Assembly: GCA_963677445.2 (NCBI GenBank)
Contig: CAXXGF010000048.1
Location: 1 to 64,000 of the forward strand
Direction: 5' to 3'
Source of the DNA: G963677445 sp963677445
Lineage (GTDB): Bacteria; Bacteroidota; Ignavibacteria; Ignavibacteriales; Melioribacteraceae
Length of the DNA stretch: 64,000 bases
Program-made: the position numbers and the translations under genes
Shown: positions 1-8,387 of the stretch, piece after piece
How positions within the stretch are numbered: position 1 is the first letter of the stretch
How the letters are laid out: each line of letters starts with the position of its first letter
The notes under the pieces: generated by a model
Told to the model about the DNA's origin: nothing
What the model saw: the letters and a program-made list of their open reading frames with translations, nothing else
The model's database searches: none

Positions 1-786
1 ATACCCCAAAGAGTTCCATCTTTTCACATAATTTGAATAAAAATCTTTCGATTTCTCACCGAAGATTGACTTCTGGACTATTTCGTATCCTGTAATTTGG
101 TTAAATAGTCTTTTTTCAATCTCTTCTTCATCGTAAAGACGCTGGAAAAAATATTCATTACACGGCTCTAAATCTTGATTCAAGTTATATAAATCTGAAG
201 TAGTATATTGTATTTCATATTTTCTTTTTACTGGCACAGTGAAAATTAGAAATCCGCCCGGCTTAAGGACTCTCCACATTTCCTTCATTGCGGTACTATC
301 GCCTTTATCATAAATATGCTCAATTACACTAATCGAAATTACTGTTTCGAAAGTATTGTTATCATAATCTAATTTTGTTGCATCAGCTGGATCAGTATGA
401 AATCTATTTAATTTCAATTTTTCTTTAATCTTTTTGACATTGTTCAAGTCGATTGCATCTGGATTCGTGTAAAGGTAATCAACAACATATTTATCAACAA
501 TGTATAAGCCAAATAAAAAGGGTGATGATATGTCAAGTACTCTTGAATTAGAAGGTACTTTAAAGTTGCTAGCTGCAAAATCATATTCGAAATACCTGAC
601 GATTGAAACGGGATTAAAGAAGAGTTTTGGTTTAATCATTCCTCGAAATAATAGTTTTAGCGATGTTCTAATGCCAAAATAAAAAAATTTATATCCAGGT
701 AAATGTTTGCGATCTGTTTTTACCCAATATAAGAGTTGTTTAAAAGGGAGTATCAAAATTTGCGCAGTATAATAAATTTTGTTCAT
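1..786 (-). CDS. Class I SAM-dependent methyltransferase, 3' end cut by window edge
   Basis: I translated this frame by hand. An ATG at 786 opens a frame that stays open to base 1, giving at least 262 residues without a stop. It contains a methyltransferase type 11 fold: a motif I strand VLDISSPFLFGLY, an acidic strand with Asp after a Tyr-Leu-Tyr-Thr segment, the post-II segment VISISVIEHI and the motif III region MWRVLKPGGFLIFTVP. Motif I lacks the usual GxGxG loop and has DISSP instead. Such proteins usually methylate sugars or small molecules, often in surface-glycan clusters; the substrate here is unknown. No clear ribosome binding site precedes the ATG. The DNA is more AT-rich than most of the window, as is the start of the divergent FG-GAP gene, which suggests a transferred segment. 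Confidence 0.8.
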   Translation of the reverse strand, partial: MNKIYYTAQILILPFKQLLYWVKTDRKHLPGYKFFYFGIRTSLKLLFRGMIKPKLFFNPVSIVRYFEYDFAASNFKVPSNSRVLDISSPFLFGLYIVDKYVVDYLYTNPDAIDLNNVKKIKEKLKLNRFHTDPADATKLDYDNNTFETVISISVIEHIYDKGDSTAMKEMWRVLKPGGFLIFTVPVKRKYEIQYTTSDLYNLNQDLEPCNEYFFQRLYDEEEIEKRLFNQITGYEIVQKSIFGEKSKDFYSNYVKRWNSLGY

Positions 787-905
787 AATTTTTACTATTG
801 ATAATAATTTTTTTTTGTATTATCTTCTACTATGGGTTTGGAATAGAAATGATAATAGATAAATTCTATATTACTAAGTTAATCAATTATTCCCACGGAG
901 GGTAT

Positions 906-3647
906 ATGAAATTAGTACATTTTGCAGTATTTTGCATTTTTATTGCTTTTTTTAGTTCAATTTCTTTTGGACAAGAATTTCAAATTATAAGATGTCCTTC
1001 TGAACAAGCAGGAGCAAATTTTGGAATTGATATCGATGTTTCTGGAAATTTTGCTGTTGTCGGTTCTCGTTTTGACTATTCTGATACAGTAATGTGTGGA
1101 GCAGCGTATGTTTTAGAGTTTGAACAGAACGAATGGACTAGTAAAACAAAAACTTGTACCTTCTGATGGTGCAGATGATGATATTTTTGGTCACTCAGTT
1201 GCTATTTATGGCAATACTATTGTCATAGGCTCAAGAAGAGATGATGATATGGGATTCAATTCAGGATCAGCTTATATTTTCGAATATTCAAGTGGCGAAT
1301 GGATTGAAAAACAAAAGATCACAGCCTCAGATGGTCATGATGAAGCATCTTTTGGAACAGTTTCAATTTGGGATAACACAATAGCCGTAGGTTCTCAACA
1401 TAGTTCACAACATGGAACTCGTTCTGGCTCCTTATATATTTTCGAAAAAGAAAATAATATTTGGATTGAAAAACAAATTTTATTACCAGATGACGTCCAA
1501 GAAGGTGACGAGTTTGGAAATAATAGTTTACATGAGAATTATTTAGTTGTTGGTGCTCATTTACAAGATAATCCTTATTCAAATTCCGGGACAGCTTATA
1601 TTTTTGAAAAACAAAATGATACTTGGAATTTAATGGATAAAATCGAACCAGATGATACCCTACGCTGAAATGATCTTTGGACATTCTGTTGCTATTGAGA
1701 ATAGAACTATTGTCATTGGAGCTAGCAAACTTAATGCAAATACGACTCATCAAGGTGCAGCCTACGTTGGTCTTACGTCAAAGGAGTGGAACAAGTTGGA
1801 TTCAAACTCAAGTATTGATGGCCTCAGATTATAGCAATGGTGCACGATTTGGCACAGATGGTAAAAATTGCTGATGGATTTATTGGAGTTGGTGCTCCTT
1901 TTAACCACGTAAACGGAATTAGTACAGGAACAACATATTTATTTGGACATGAAAGTAATAACTATACCGAAATAGGACTGTTTACTCCGGATTCTCTTGA
2001 AGAAGGAATTCTTTTTGGAGGCTCTGTAGCAATGGATATGGGTAGTTTTTTTGCTGGAACACCTTCAGATAATCAAAATGGTTATGCATCTGGGTCTGTA
2101 TATATTTATCATTATTATTTTGCCACAACATGGTCCACGGAACTGCAATTATCAGATGGTTCAACCCGTGAATCTGCAACTATAAAAATGGGGCAGGGCG
2201 ACGAGGCCACAGATGGTATAGATGAAAATTTTGGAGAAATTGAACTTCCACCTCTTCCTCCTGCAGGCACCTATGATATCCGGTTCGAGCTTCCGCAGGG
2301 AGAGCAGAGCATGGTAGATATAAGGAATTCATCTTTAACCGAATTGCAGTGGCGGATACTGATTCAGCCCGGAACCGCGGGATACCCGGTAACAATTCAG
2401 TGGGACCCGGAGACACTTCCTGAAGGCACTGTGATAATGAGAGATGAAACCGGCAATAACCTTATCGAACAGGAAATGCATTTAACCGACCAGATAGTAA
2501 TCGACAATCCTGCTGTTACCTCACTGACCATAGACGTATGAACAGGTATTTACACGCCAGTCCTATGTTGACGCGGGATTTAACCTTGTGTCAACACCCG
2601 TTATTTCAGAGAGCATGTTTTATCTTGATCTCTACCCGGCGGCAATATCAAACGCTTTTTATTTTGATAACGGATATGTTATAGAAGATTCCCTCAAAGT
2701 GGGAAAAGGTTACTGGCTTAAATTTGCCGCGCCCGATACTTTCCAGATAACCGGTGAAAAATATTTGGGCGACATTAACATTTCAGAAGGATGGAATATA
2801 GTTGCTGCCGGAGAAAGTGTTGTAAGCACAGATGATATAACAACAAACCCGGCTGGACTGCTGACGAGCCCTTTTTTCGGTTATCACGGCAGTTACGATG
2901 TAGTTGATGAACTTGTTCCGGGCAAAGCATACTGGGTAAAAAGTACCGGAGAGGGACAGCTTCTTATAGGACAGGCTACTGAAAAGAACAATCCGGCAGA
3001 TAATATAACCGGCGGTGAAGAAGCTCTGATAATAACTGATAACAGTGGACGCTCAGGAAAGATATACCTTGTTAACGCCGGACAGGCTTCACGTTATGAA
3101 CTTCCCCCCGCCCCTCCGGAAAGCGCATTTGATGTAAGAACCCGGGGCGGTTACGCAGCTGTGGAAAACAGTCTGCTTAATGATGAGATAAAAATTTCGG
3201 GCGCGGAATACCCGATAAATATAAGTATGAAAGGAACTGATATAACACTTACATATTTATCATCTTCAGGAATGGTTACCGAACATCTGAAGGATGGTGA
3301 ATTTATAACGATAACCGATCCTTCAGTCGAACTTGTAAAAATATCATCTGTCGACCAGGTGTCGGACTATAACCTGATCGGGAATTATCCCAACCCGTTT
3401 AATCCCGCCACAAAAATCAAATATTCCATTCCCGAAGGGGGAAACGTAACAATAAGAATATTTGATATCCTCGGAAGAGAAGTGGACGCGGTAAGAAACA
3501 TCCAGGACGCGGGCTCTTATGAAATTCAGTTCAGCGCTAAGGGACTCGCATCGGGAGTATATTTTCTACAGAATGGAAGTTTCATCGATTTCCGGAAATA
3601 ACCTGAAATACATTTCACCATCACGAAAAATGATCGTTCTAAAATAA
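906..3647 (+). pseudogene. FG-GAP repeat protein with T9SS sorting domain, multiply frameshifted
   Basis: The ATG at 906 follows a GGAGGG site and starts a signal peptide (MKLVHFAVFCIFIAFFSS). The N-terminal half has repeats of about 50 residues with an FGxSVAI...VVGA...SGSAYIFE pattern (FG-GAP, integrin-alpha-like propeller). The C-terminal half has a beta-rich T9SS linker and ends in a sorting module with NYPNPFNPATKIKYSIPE, so the intact product would be exported to the surface. The reading frame changes near 1135, 1660, 1800, 1860, 2538 and 3568. After the last shift the frame restores the usual C-terminus (SRKMIVLK) and stops at 3647. Base composition changes sharply near 2120-2200: AT-rich upstream, typical of the window downstream. 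It may be a real decaying chimera or a badly read region. Confidence 0.75.
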
Positions 3648-3656
3648 ATTTCAAAA

Positions 3657-3680
3657 GAGGCCCCCGATTCCAGGGGCCTC
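3657..3680 (+). terminator. Hairpin just after the FG-GAP gene
   Basis: GAGGCCCC (3657-3664) pairs perfectly with GGGGCCTC (3673-3680) around an 8-nt loop, 10 bp after the restored stop codon. No T-run follows, so it is a possible but not classical intrinsic terminator. Confidence 0.4.
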
Positions 3681-3828
3681 CTTCCCCCAATAATCTTAAT
3701 CGTACTCATAAACTGGCAAGCCAGAGCAAAAATAATTCTGTCCGCCTGTTCGCCGCGGAGAATCCCTGCCGGGATTCATATTAATCTGATTTAATATTTG
3801 CTTGTAGATAATCATTATTATATTGAAT

Positions 3829-3948
3829 AAGTCCCGTTAGGGATCCGACGCGTCGGACAGGCTTTCAGATAATAGCCCCACAATTCATTGCGGGGGACAA
3901 TTGTAGGGGAGGAAATTATAAGTCCCGCCAGGGACGACAGATAGCCTC
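3829..3948 (+). repeat. Dispersed palindromic module, copy 1
   Basis: This module reads AAGTCCCGTTAGGGATCCG, then GTCGGACAGGC, then ATAGCCCCACAATTCATTG, then AAGTCCCGCCAGGGACGAC. The same blocks occur in the same order on the opposite strand at 46308-46423. Each block is itself a small hairpin (TCCC/AGGGA; CCCC-CAA/TTG-GGGG). This is a REP-like intergenic element with no coding potential. Confidence 0.7.
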
Positions 3949-3978
3949 GTAGCATAAATATGAATGGCAGGTTAAATA

Positions 3979-4020
3979 ATTTTGCCATTTTGAGTAGAAT
4001 TTAACTGTTTACGGAGTAAT
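3979..4020 (+). repeat. Dispersed GCCATTT-TAGAAT repeat, copy 1
   Basis: The stretch AATTTTGCCATTTTGAGTAG followed by AATTTAACTGTTTACGGAGT recurs with substitutions at 58733-58775. The core GCCATTTYGCGTAGAAT also occurs on the minus strand at 33245-33270. It lies in gene-free DNA. Confidence 0.55.
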
Positions 4021-4228
4021 CCCCACCGGGATAAAAAATGAACAACCTCGCCGCCCTCACCCAACCCGGTCATCATACTCTTACTCTGATTCTTTCATAA
4101 GTTTCATAAGGTTTAATATTGTCGGTTTTTAACCTCTGAACCCAAATTTAGGAGACGCAAAATTTCAAATTTAACAGCAATAATTATAATCCCGGGAAAA
4201 CTCTTCAATAATGAAAGATCGAAATCCC

Positions 4229-4252
4229 CTACCCTTAAGATGTTAAGGGTAG
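4229..4252. repeat. Perfect 10-bp hairpin, GATG loop
   Basis: CTACCCTTAA (4229-4238) and TTAAGGGTAG (4243-4252) are perfect reverse complements around GATG. It is in gene-free DNA with no T-run, so it is probably another REP-like unit rather than a terminator. Confidence 0.5.
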
Positions 4253-4734
4253 AATGGGCTGCGCCTGCCTCGGGCATGGAGGGGTTTGATCTGCCTTGAG
4301 TTGTAGCTAATCCGGGGAAAAGTCTATTATTTTCCCCCGAAATAACAGATAATCTCACATAATTGTAGTCTTATTGCCCGGAGGTTGTATGTTTTCCTTT
4401 CATTCGTAATTAGTAATTCGTAATTTCTTTTGTGGTATTTTGTGTTTTGGTGTTTTGTGGCCTTCTTACCGTCGAAATCTGTAAAATCAGCGGAATCAGA
4501 ATAATCTGCGTAGTCTTTACCATTTTAATCAAAATCTGATTGGCTGCGGAACATTAATGATCTTAGTTGCCCCCGGGATAAAAAAATTAAAAGAATTAAA
4601 TAAACAATTTGGGATGTTATTAGTAAATTGAAATTATATACTTTTTTATTTAAGTTGCTAATAAGATGCAGTTTTTTTTCAGAGGCATGTTTTTCGGTTA
4701 ATGACATTTGATTTGTAAACTGTTCAGGTAGTAA

Positions 4735-5961
4735 ATGTTATATTTCCTGTTATTATCCTATATTCAGACAGACAGTTCCAGTTCTGAAAGGACGCTAAAA
4801 GAACTGATGACAACCTTTAACGTTCCGGTTATAGGATCAATAATAATATTCCTCGCGCTGCTGGGATTAACCTTTATCTTCTTTCGCTATATTTTTATTC
4901 CGATGAAAAGGGAGCATTACTTCGAAAAACAGGAAATTGAGCTGAAAAACAGCAGACTGATGGCGCTTTTTGCCGAGCTTGCCCCCGACCCGATCATAAG
5001 GATAAATGAGGAGGGAGAGGTTACTTTCACCAATAAAGCGGCGCGGCAGGTTTTCGACCAGGTAAATTTTGATGATAAAGTTATGATAGCGGATATACTC
5101 GATATCGGGAGTCTCTCCATTGCCGAATCAATCTCGAATAACCAGACCGCTAATTTTAATAAAAGTCTCGGGGAAAGGCATTTTTCAGTAAACTATAAGG
5201 GAATAGGGGATTTAAATATCGGGCAGTTTTATTTCCACGATATTACCGAAAGAAAAAAACACCAGGATGAACTGCTGATTTACCAGAAAAACCTGCGGAA
5301 ACTTTCCACGCATCTGCGTAAATCGATTGATGATGAACGCTACAGAATCGCCGGAGAGCTGCATGACGGAATCGGGCAGAATCTTTATTTTATCAGACTG
5401 GGATTAAAAAACTATTTAAAAAAGATTCCTGAACTGAATACTCTTTCCGATTATGAAGATAATATAGAACTGCTCGAAAAAACGATCGGTGAACTGCGGG
5501 AAATAACCTACGATCTGCGCCCGCGGCTTCTCCAGGAATCAGGCATGCAGCCTGCCGTAACCGCGATGGTCGACAAGGTTAATTCGGAAGGAAGCATTAA
5601 AGGAAGCTGCGACTTTTTTAATATGAATGCCCGGTTCGATAAAGAGCTCGAGCTGGCGCTTTTCAGAATTATCCAGGAAAGCATTAATAACATTGTAAAA
5701 CATTCCGGCGCCAATGAATTTGATATCCAGATGCTGCGGGATGAAACCGCCATCAGGGTGTTTATAAATGACAACGGCAAAGGTTTTGAACCGAGGAAAA
5801 TTGCCGAGGGTAAATACCTTTCAAGCGGCATTGGTCTTATGAATATGCAGGAAAGAATTGAATCATTCGGCGGTTCGATGGAAATTGACTCAACCCCGGG
5901 AAACGGAACCACTATTATTCTTGAAGCCCCATGTAAAGAGGAGATAACAGAAAATGCCTGA
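4735..5961 (+). CDS. Membrane sensor histidine kinase, HisKA_3/NarX type
   Basis: This 408-residue sensor kinase should phosphorylate the response regulator encoded just downstream. One membrane segment lies at about residues 31-55, then a PAS-like domain (75-170) ending in a DITERKK linker. The HisKA_3 dimerisation helix carries the phospho-acceptor His210 in AGELHDGIGQNL, and the C-terminal HATPase_c domain shows an N box (FRIIQESINNIVKHSGAN), DNGKGF and GIGLMNMQER. This is the NarX/DegS/LiaS class, which pairs with NarL-type regulators. The short extracytoplasmic N-terminus suggests sensing in the membrane or through the PAS domain. The ribosome site is weak. The gene overlaps the regulator by 8 bp, indicating coupled translation. 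Confidence 0.9.
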   Translation: MLYFLLLSYIQTDSSSSERTLKELMTTFNVPVIGSIIIFLALLGLTFIFFRYIFIPMKREHYFEKQEIELKNSRLMALFAELAPDPIIRINEEGEVTFTNKAARQVFDQVNFDDKVMIADILDIGSLSIAESISNNQTANFNKSLGERHFSVNYKGIGDLNIGQFYFHDITERKKHQDELLIYQKNLRKLSTHLRKSIDDERYRIAGELHDGIGQNLYFIRLGLKNYLKKIPELNTLSDYEDNIELLEKTIGELREITYDLRPRLLQESGMQPAVTAMVDKVNSEGSIKGSCDFFNMNARFDKELELALFRIIQESINNIVKHSGANEFDIQMLRDETAIRVFINDNGKGFEPRKIAEGKYLSSGIGLMNMQERIESFGGSMEIDSTPGNGTTIILEAPCKEEITENA

Positions 5962-6559
5962 ACAAATTTCGGTGCTTATTGTTGACGACCACAACCTTTT
6001 CAGGTATGGCATTAAAGCGCTGCTTAAAAAGTATAAAAATATTAAAATCGTGGGGGACGCCTCCTCCGGACAGGAACTTATTGATATGTATTTCAGGCAT
6101 AAACCGGATGTTGTGCTCGCCGATATTTCAATGCCCGAAATGACCGGACCGGAAGCTATCAGTAAAATAAAAAAACAGGATGAAGAAATAAAAACATTAT
6201 TCCTTTCCATGCATGAAGGAAAAGAGGTTGTTAAACATGTGCTTAAAGCAGGCGGAAAAGGGCTGCTTAATAAAAAAGTAAATGAGGATGAACTTGTAGA
6301 GGCTATTCTGACCATCGCCGATGGCAAATATTATTTTGGAGAAGCCTGGACTGAGGAAAAGATCAATAATCTGCTCGAGGATTTCAGCCTGGATAATCTT
6401 TCAGGTGAAAAAAGAAAAGAAGCAGAAATTCTTAAGTTCCTTAAAATGGGAATTGAAGATGAAAAAATTGCTGAATTGCTTAAGGTAAATGTTAATATTA
6501 TCAGGATGATCAGGGAGAAGATATTCGAAAAACCGGGTAACTATAAACTGGGATTATAA
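5954..6559 (+). CDS. NarL/FixJ-type response regulator with degenerate output domain
   Basis: This 201-residue protein is the evident partner of the upstream kinase. The receiver domain (1-120) has the acidic pair Asp11-Asp12, phospho-acceptor Asp57 in LADISMPEMTGPE, a conserved Ser in the LFLSMHE strand and Lys107 in GLLNKKV. The C-terminal 60 residues sit where a LuxR/GerE helix-turn-helix belongs and keep its helical rhythm (EILKFLKMGIEDEKIAELLKV). They lack the usual LTxRExEVL and the SxxTVxxHxxxI recognition helix, reading instead NVNIIRMIREKIF. DNA binding is therefore plausible but diverged. Translation is probably coupled to the kinase gene. Confidence 0.87.
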   Translation: MPEQISVLIVDDHNLFRYGIKALLKKYKNIKIVGDASSGQELIDMYFRHKPDVVLADISMPEMTGPEAISKIKKQDEEIKTLFLSMHEGKEVVKHVLKAGGKGLLNKKVNEDELVEAILTIADGKYYFGEAWTEEKINNLLEDFSLDNLSGEKRKEAEILKFLKMGIEDEKIAELLKVNVNIIRMIREKIFEKPGNYKLGL

Positions 6560-6620
6560 TTTGCCGTCTTTTTTTTTTCAGGCAATTTAATTATATTATA
6601 TTAATTCAAGGAGGAATTAT

Positions 6621-6998
6621 ATGCCTACTTACGGTCGGATTATTACGGTTTCCGAGGCTGATACCGATTTTGGACAGCCCTCAGAGTCTTACCAGAAAAC
6701 TTCACAGCATATTCACGACCTTTGTAATATTTGCAAAGGTTATATTATGTTCAGGATTGCCAACGGGAAAGCTGCTATAGCGAACCAGAACAGGATACCG
6801 CTCGATCCTTCGGACGCTACCATCGCAAGCACGGATGTCTTTTCGGTCTATAGCGTTTCGGTTCTGGAAGAACTGCTTTCACAAGGCTCAAATATTTACA
6901 CTCAAATTCAGATGCGCGGGACTACGCTTTGCGTTAGGAATGGACAAAAGATTATGGAGTATGGACAACTTTGTCCTCCGATTTGCCCGACAACCTAA
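6621..6998 (+). CDS. Hypothetical Cys-containing protein, 125 aa
   Basis: I do not recognise this family. The start is well supported by AAGGAGGAATTAT ahead of the ATG. The protein has no signal peptide or membrane segment. It has a Cys pair near residues 35-38 (LCNIC) and three more Cys near the C-terminus (TTLCVRNG, QLCPPICPTT), so metal binding or disulfides are possible. Codons 51-90 (6771-6890) recur, 104 of 120 bases identical by my count and without gaps, at 8141-8260, where only a fragment of a second copy survives. That duplication supports it being a real gene. It stands alone, 61 bp after the response regulator. Confidence 0.65.
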   Translation: MPTYGRIITVSEADTDFGQPSESYQKTSQHIHDLCNICKGYIMFRIANGKAAIANQNRIPLDPSDATIASTDVFSVYSVSVLEELLSQGSNIYTQIQMRGTTLCVRNGQKIMEYGQLCPPICPTT

Positions 6999-7416
6999 AT
7001 AAACTGAAATTTTTCCGGAATAACATTGAAAGAAGTTAATTCATTATTATTTTACAAAGGTATTTTCAGCCACCAAAAGGAGTCACATGTTATTGTCAAG
7101 TTGTTACTCTTAATAATATAATCTGTGACTCCGGAATATTTACGTAATTAGAAAAATGGAATGAGAGTATTTGACCATTATAGTCATTTTTCAAACATTT
7201 TGTAATATGTCACAATTATAATATATGGCGTATATACGTAGTAATATATCTATTTTATTAATATTCTTCTAATGATATGATAAATAATAAGTTATAAAAA
7301 TTCTATTACGTATTCAGTTCGGAGTTATAGTTTAAGATCTTCGAAAGCCTAGATAATAAACCCCATTTTACAATTGAGGCTGATATTTATAAACATTATT
7401 AAAATTAAAAGTATCT
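6999..7416. other. AT-rich gene-free stretch
   Basis: No gene, RNA or clear repeat is seen. The sequence is markedly AT-rich and, with the following membrane gene, may be part of the DNA inserted between the two copies of the 125-aa gene. Confidence 0.5.
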
Positions 7417-8079
7417 ATGACTATTGACTATCAAATCTCTATTTTAATCGCTTTTTTTTGGTTGTTGCCTGCTATCCGCCAAAGGAAAAGTGAATATTTT
7501 CTCCTTTTTATTGTATTGGCTATTGGAAGTCCGTTAAATCTCGGTTTGACGTACCTTCACAGAACCGCGATGGAATCTTTTTTTATGATCTCATTTTCGC
7601 AAAGTAACCCGATGTTATTTTATTTAACAACCTGGTTTAGTTCAAATTCTCTATATACTTATTTACTTGTTTCACTGCTTGCTTTTTTTGCGGTTCATAA
7701 GCTCGAATATGTTTATTCAAATCCCGTTCTCAATACATTTGCAATTTGTTTTTTTGTTATTGGTATGCTCAATATTAATTTAAACAGTTATTTTAATATA
7801 TCATTACAAATATTGCTAACATTTAAGTTGCTTTATAGGACCATTATATTTTCAAGGTATTTGAATAGAATTAGTGTTTTTGACTTTATAATAGTATTCT
7901 ATTTCATTGCTGTTATTCTTATCTTTATTTTAACATTGGCTGGTAACCAGTTTATTTATGCATATAATACAGGAGCTGAAGCATTCAGAGTTTTAATGGC
8001 CTTTTACTTCACAATAATTAAATACGATTCCAAATACGCGTTCATCAGTCTGCCCGATTATTCAGCAGGCCGGACGTGA
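7417..8079 (+). CDS. Polytopic membrane protein, unknown function
   Basis: This 220-residue protein is very hydrophobic, with about six likely membrane helices spread from residue 5 to 200 (for example FLLFIVLAIGSPLNLG, YTYLLVSLLAFFAV, FDFIIVFYFIAVILIFIL). I recognise no family motif. There is no obvious ribosome binding site before the ATG. The gene is AT-rich compared with its neighbours and lies between a full and a broken copy of the 125-aa gene, which suggests recent arrival. It ends in TGA. A role in sensing or transport cannot be assigned. Confidence 0.6.
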   Translation: MTIDYQISILIAFFWLLPAIRQRKSEYFLLFIVLAIGSPLNLGLTYLHRTAMESFFMISFSQSNPMLFYLTTWFSSNSLYTYLLVSLLAFFAVHKLEYVYSNPVLNTFAICFFVIGMLNINLNSYFNISLQILLTFKLLYRTIIFSRYLNRISVFDFIIVFYFIAVILIFILTLAGNQFIYAYNTGAEAFRVLMAFYFTIIKYDSKYAFISLPDYSAGRT

Positions 8080-8140
8080 TAGATTATATTCCATTATTGA
8101 AATGTAGAAGAGATTATTGACAGCAGCAAAAATAACACAG

Positions 8141-8260
8141 GCAGTCATCGCGGACCAGAACAGGATACCGCTCGATCCTTCAGACGCTACTATCGAAAGC
8201 ACGGATGTTTATTCAGTCTATAGCGTTTCGGTTCTGGAAGAACTGTTCCCGCAAGGCTGA
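8141..8260 (+). pseudogene. Fragment of a second copy of the 125-aa gene
   Basis: Bases 8141-8260 align without gaps to 6771-6890, inside the 125-aa gene, with 104 of 120 identical by eye. The fragment encodes ADQNRIPLDPSDATIESTD and then VYSVYSVSVLEEL, and ends at TGA where the full gene has TCA. No matching 5' part or start codon precedes it and a TAG lies upstream in frame. It is the remnant of a tandem paralogue. Confidence 0.8.
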
Positions 8261-8387
8261 ACAAAAAAAAAAGATATTCACCCCTGTATATACCTGCCCG
8301 AAAACAACTCACAAATAAAATCCTTTGAACATTTTGCATATTTAATTTAATTCACTATTTTATCCCGAAAAAAAATTGCAGGTAAAT

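Larger units (their letters stand above)
3648..4734. other. Gene-free region with palindromic repeats
   Basis: No convincing gene is seen in about 1.1 kb. It holds perfect or near-perfect hairpins at 3657-3680, 3761-3776 (AATCCC/GGGATT), 3846-3857 (CCGACGCGTCGG) and 4229-4252. It also holds a module shared with 46308-46423 and another shared with 58733-58775. The part at 4385-4510 is a low-complexity run of taattagtaattcgtaatt and ttttgtgtttt-like phrases. Short ORFs here do not look like proteins. Confidence 0.7.

Noticed and set aside
8376..8387. TTG at 8376 as start of the GH13 gene
   Set aside because: The ATG at 8388 gives a cleaner signal peptide and the TTG lacks a ribosome site at a useful distance.
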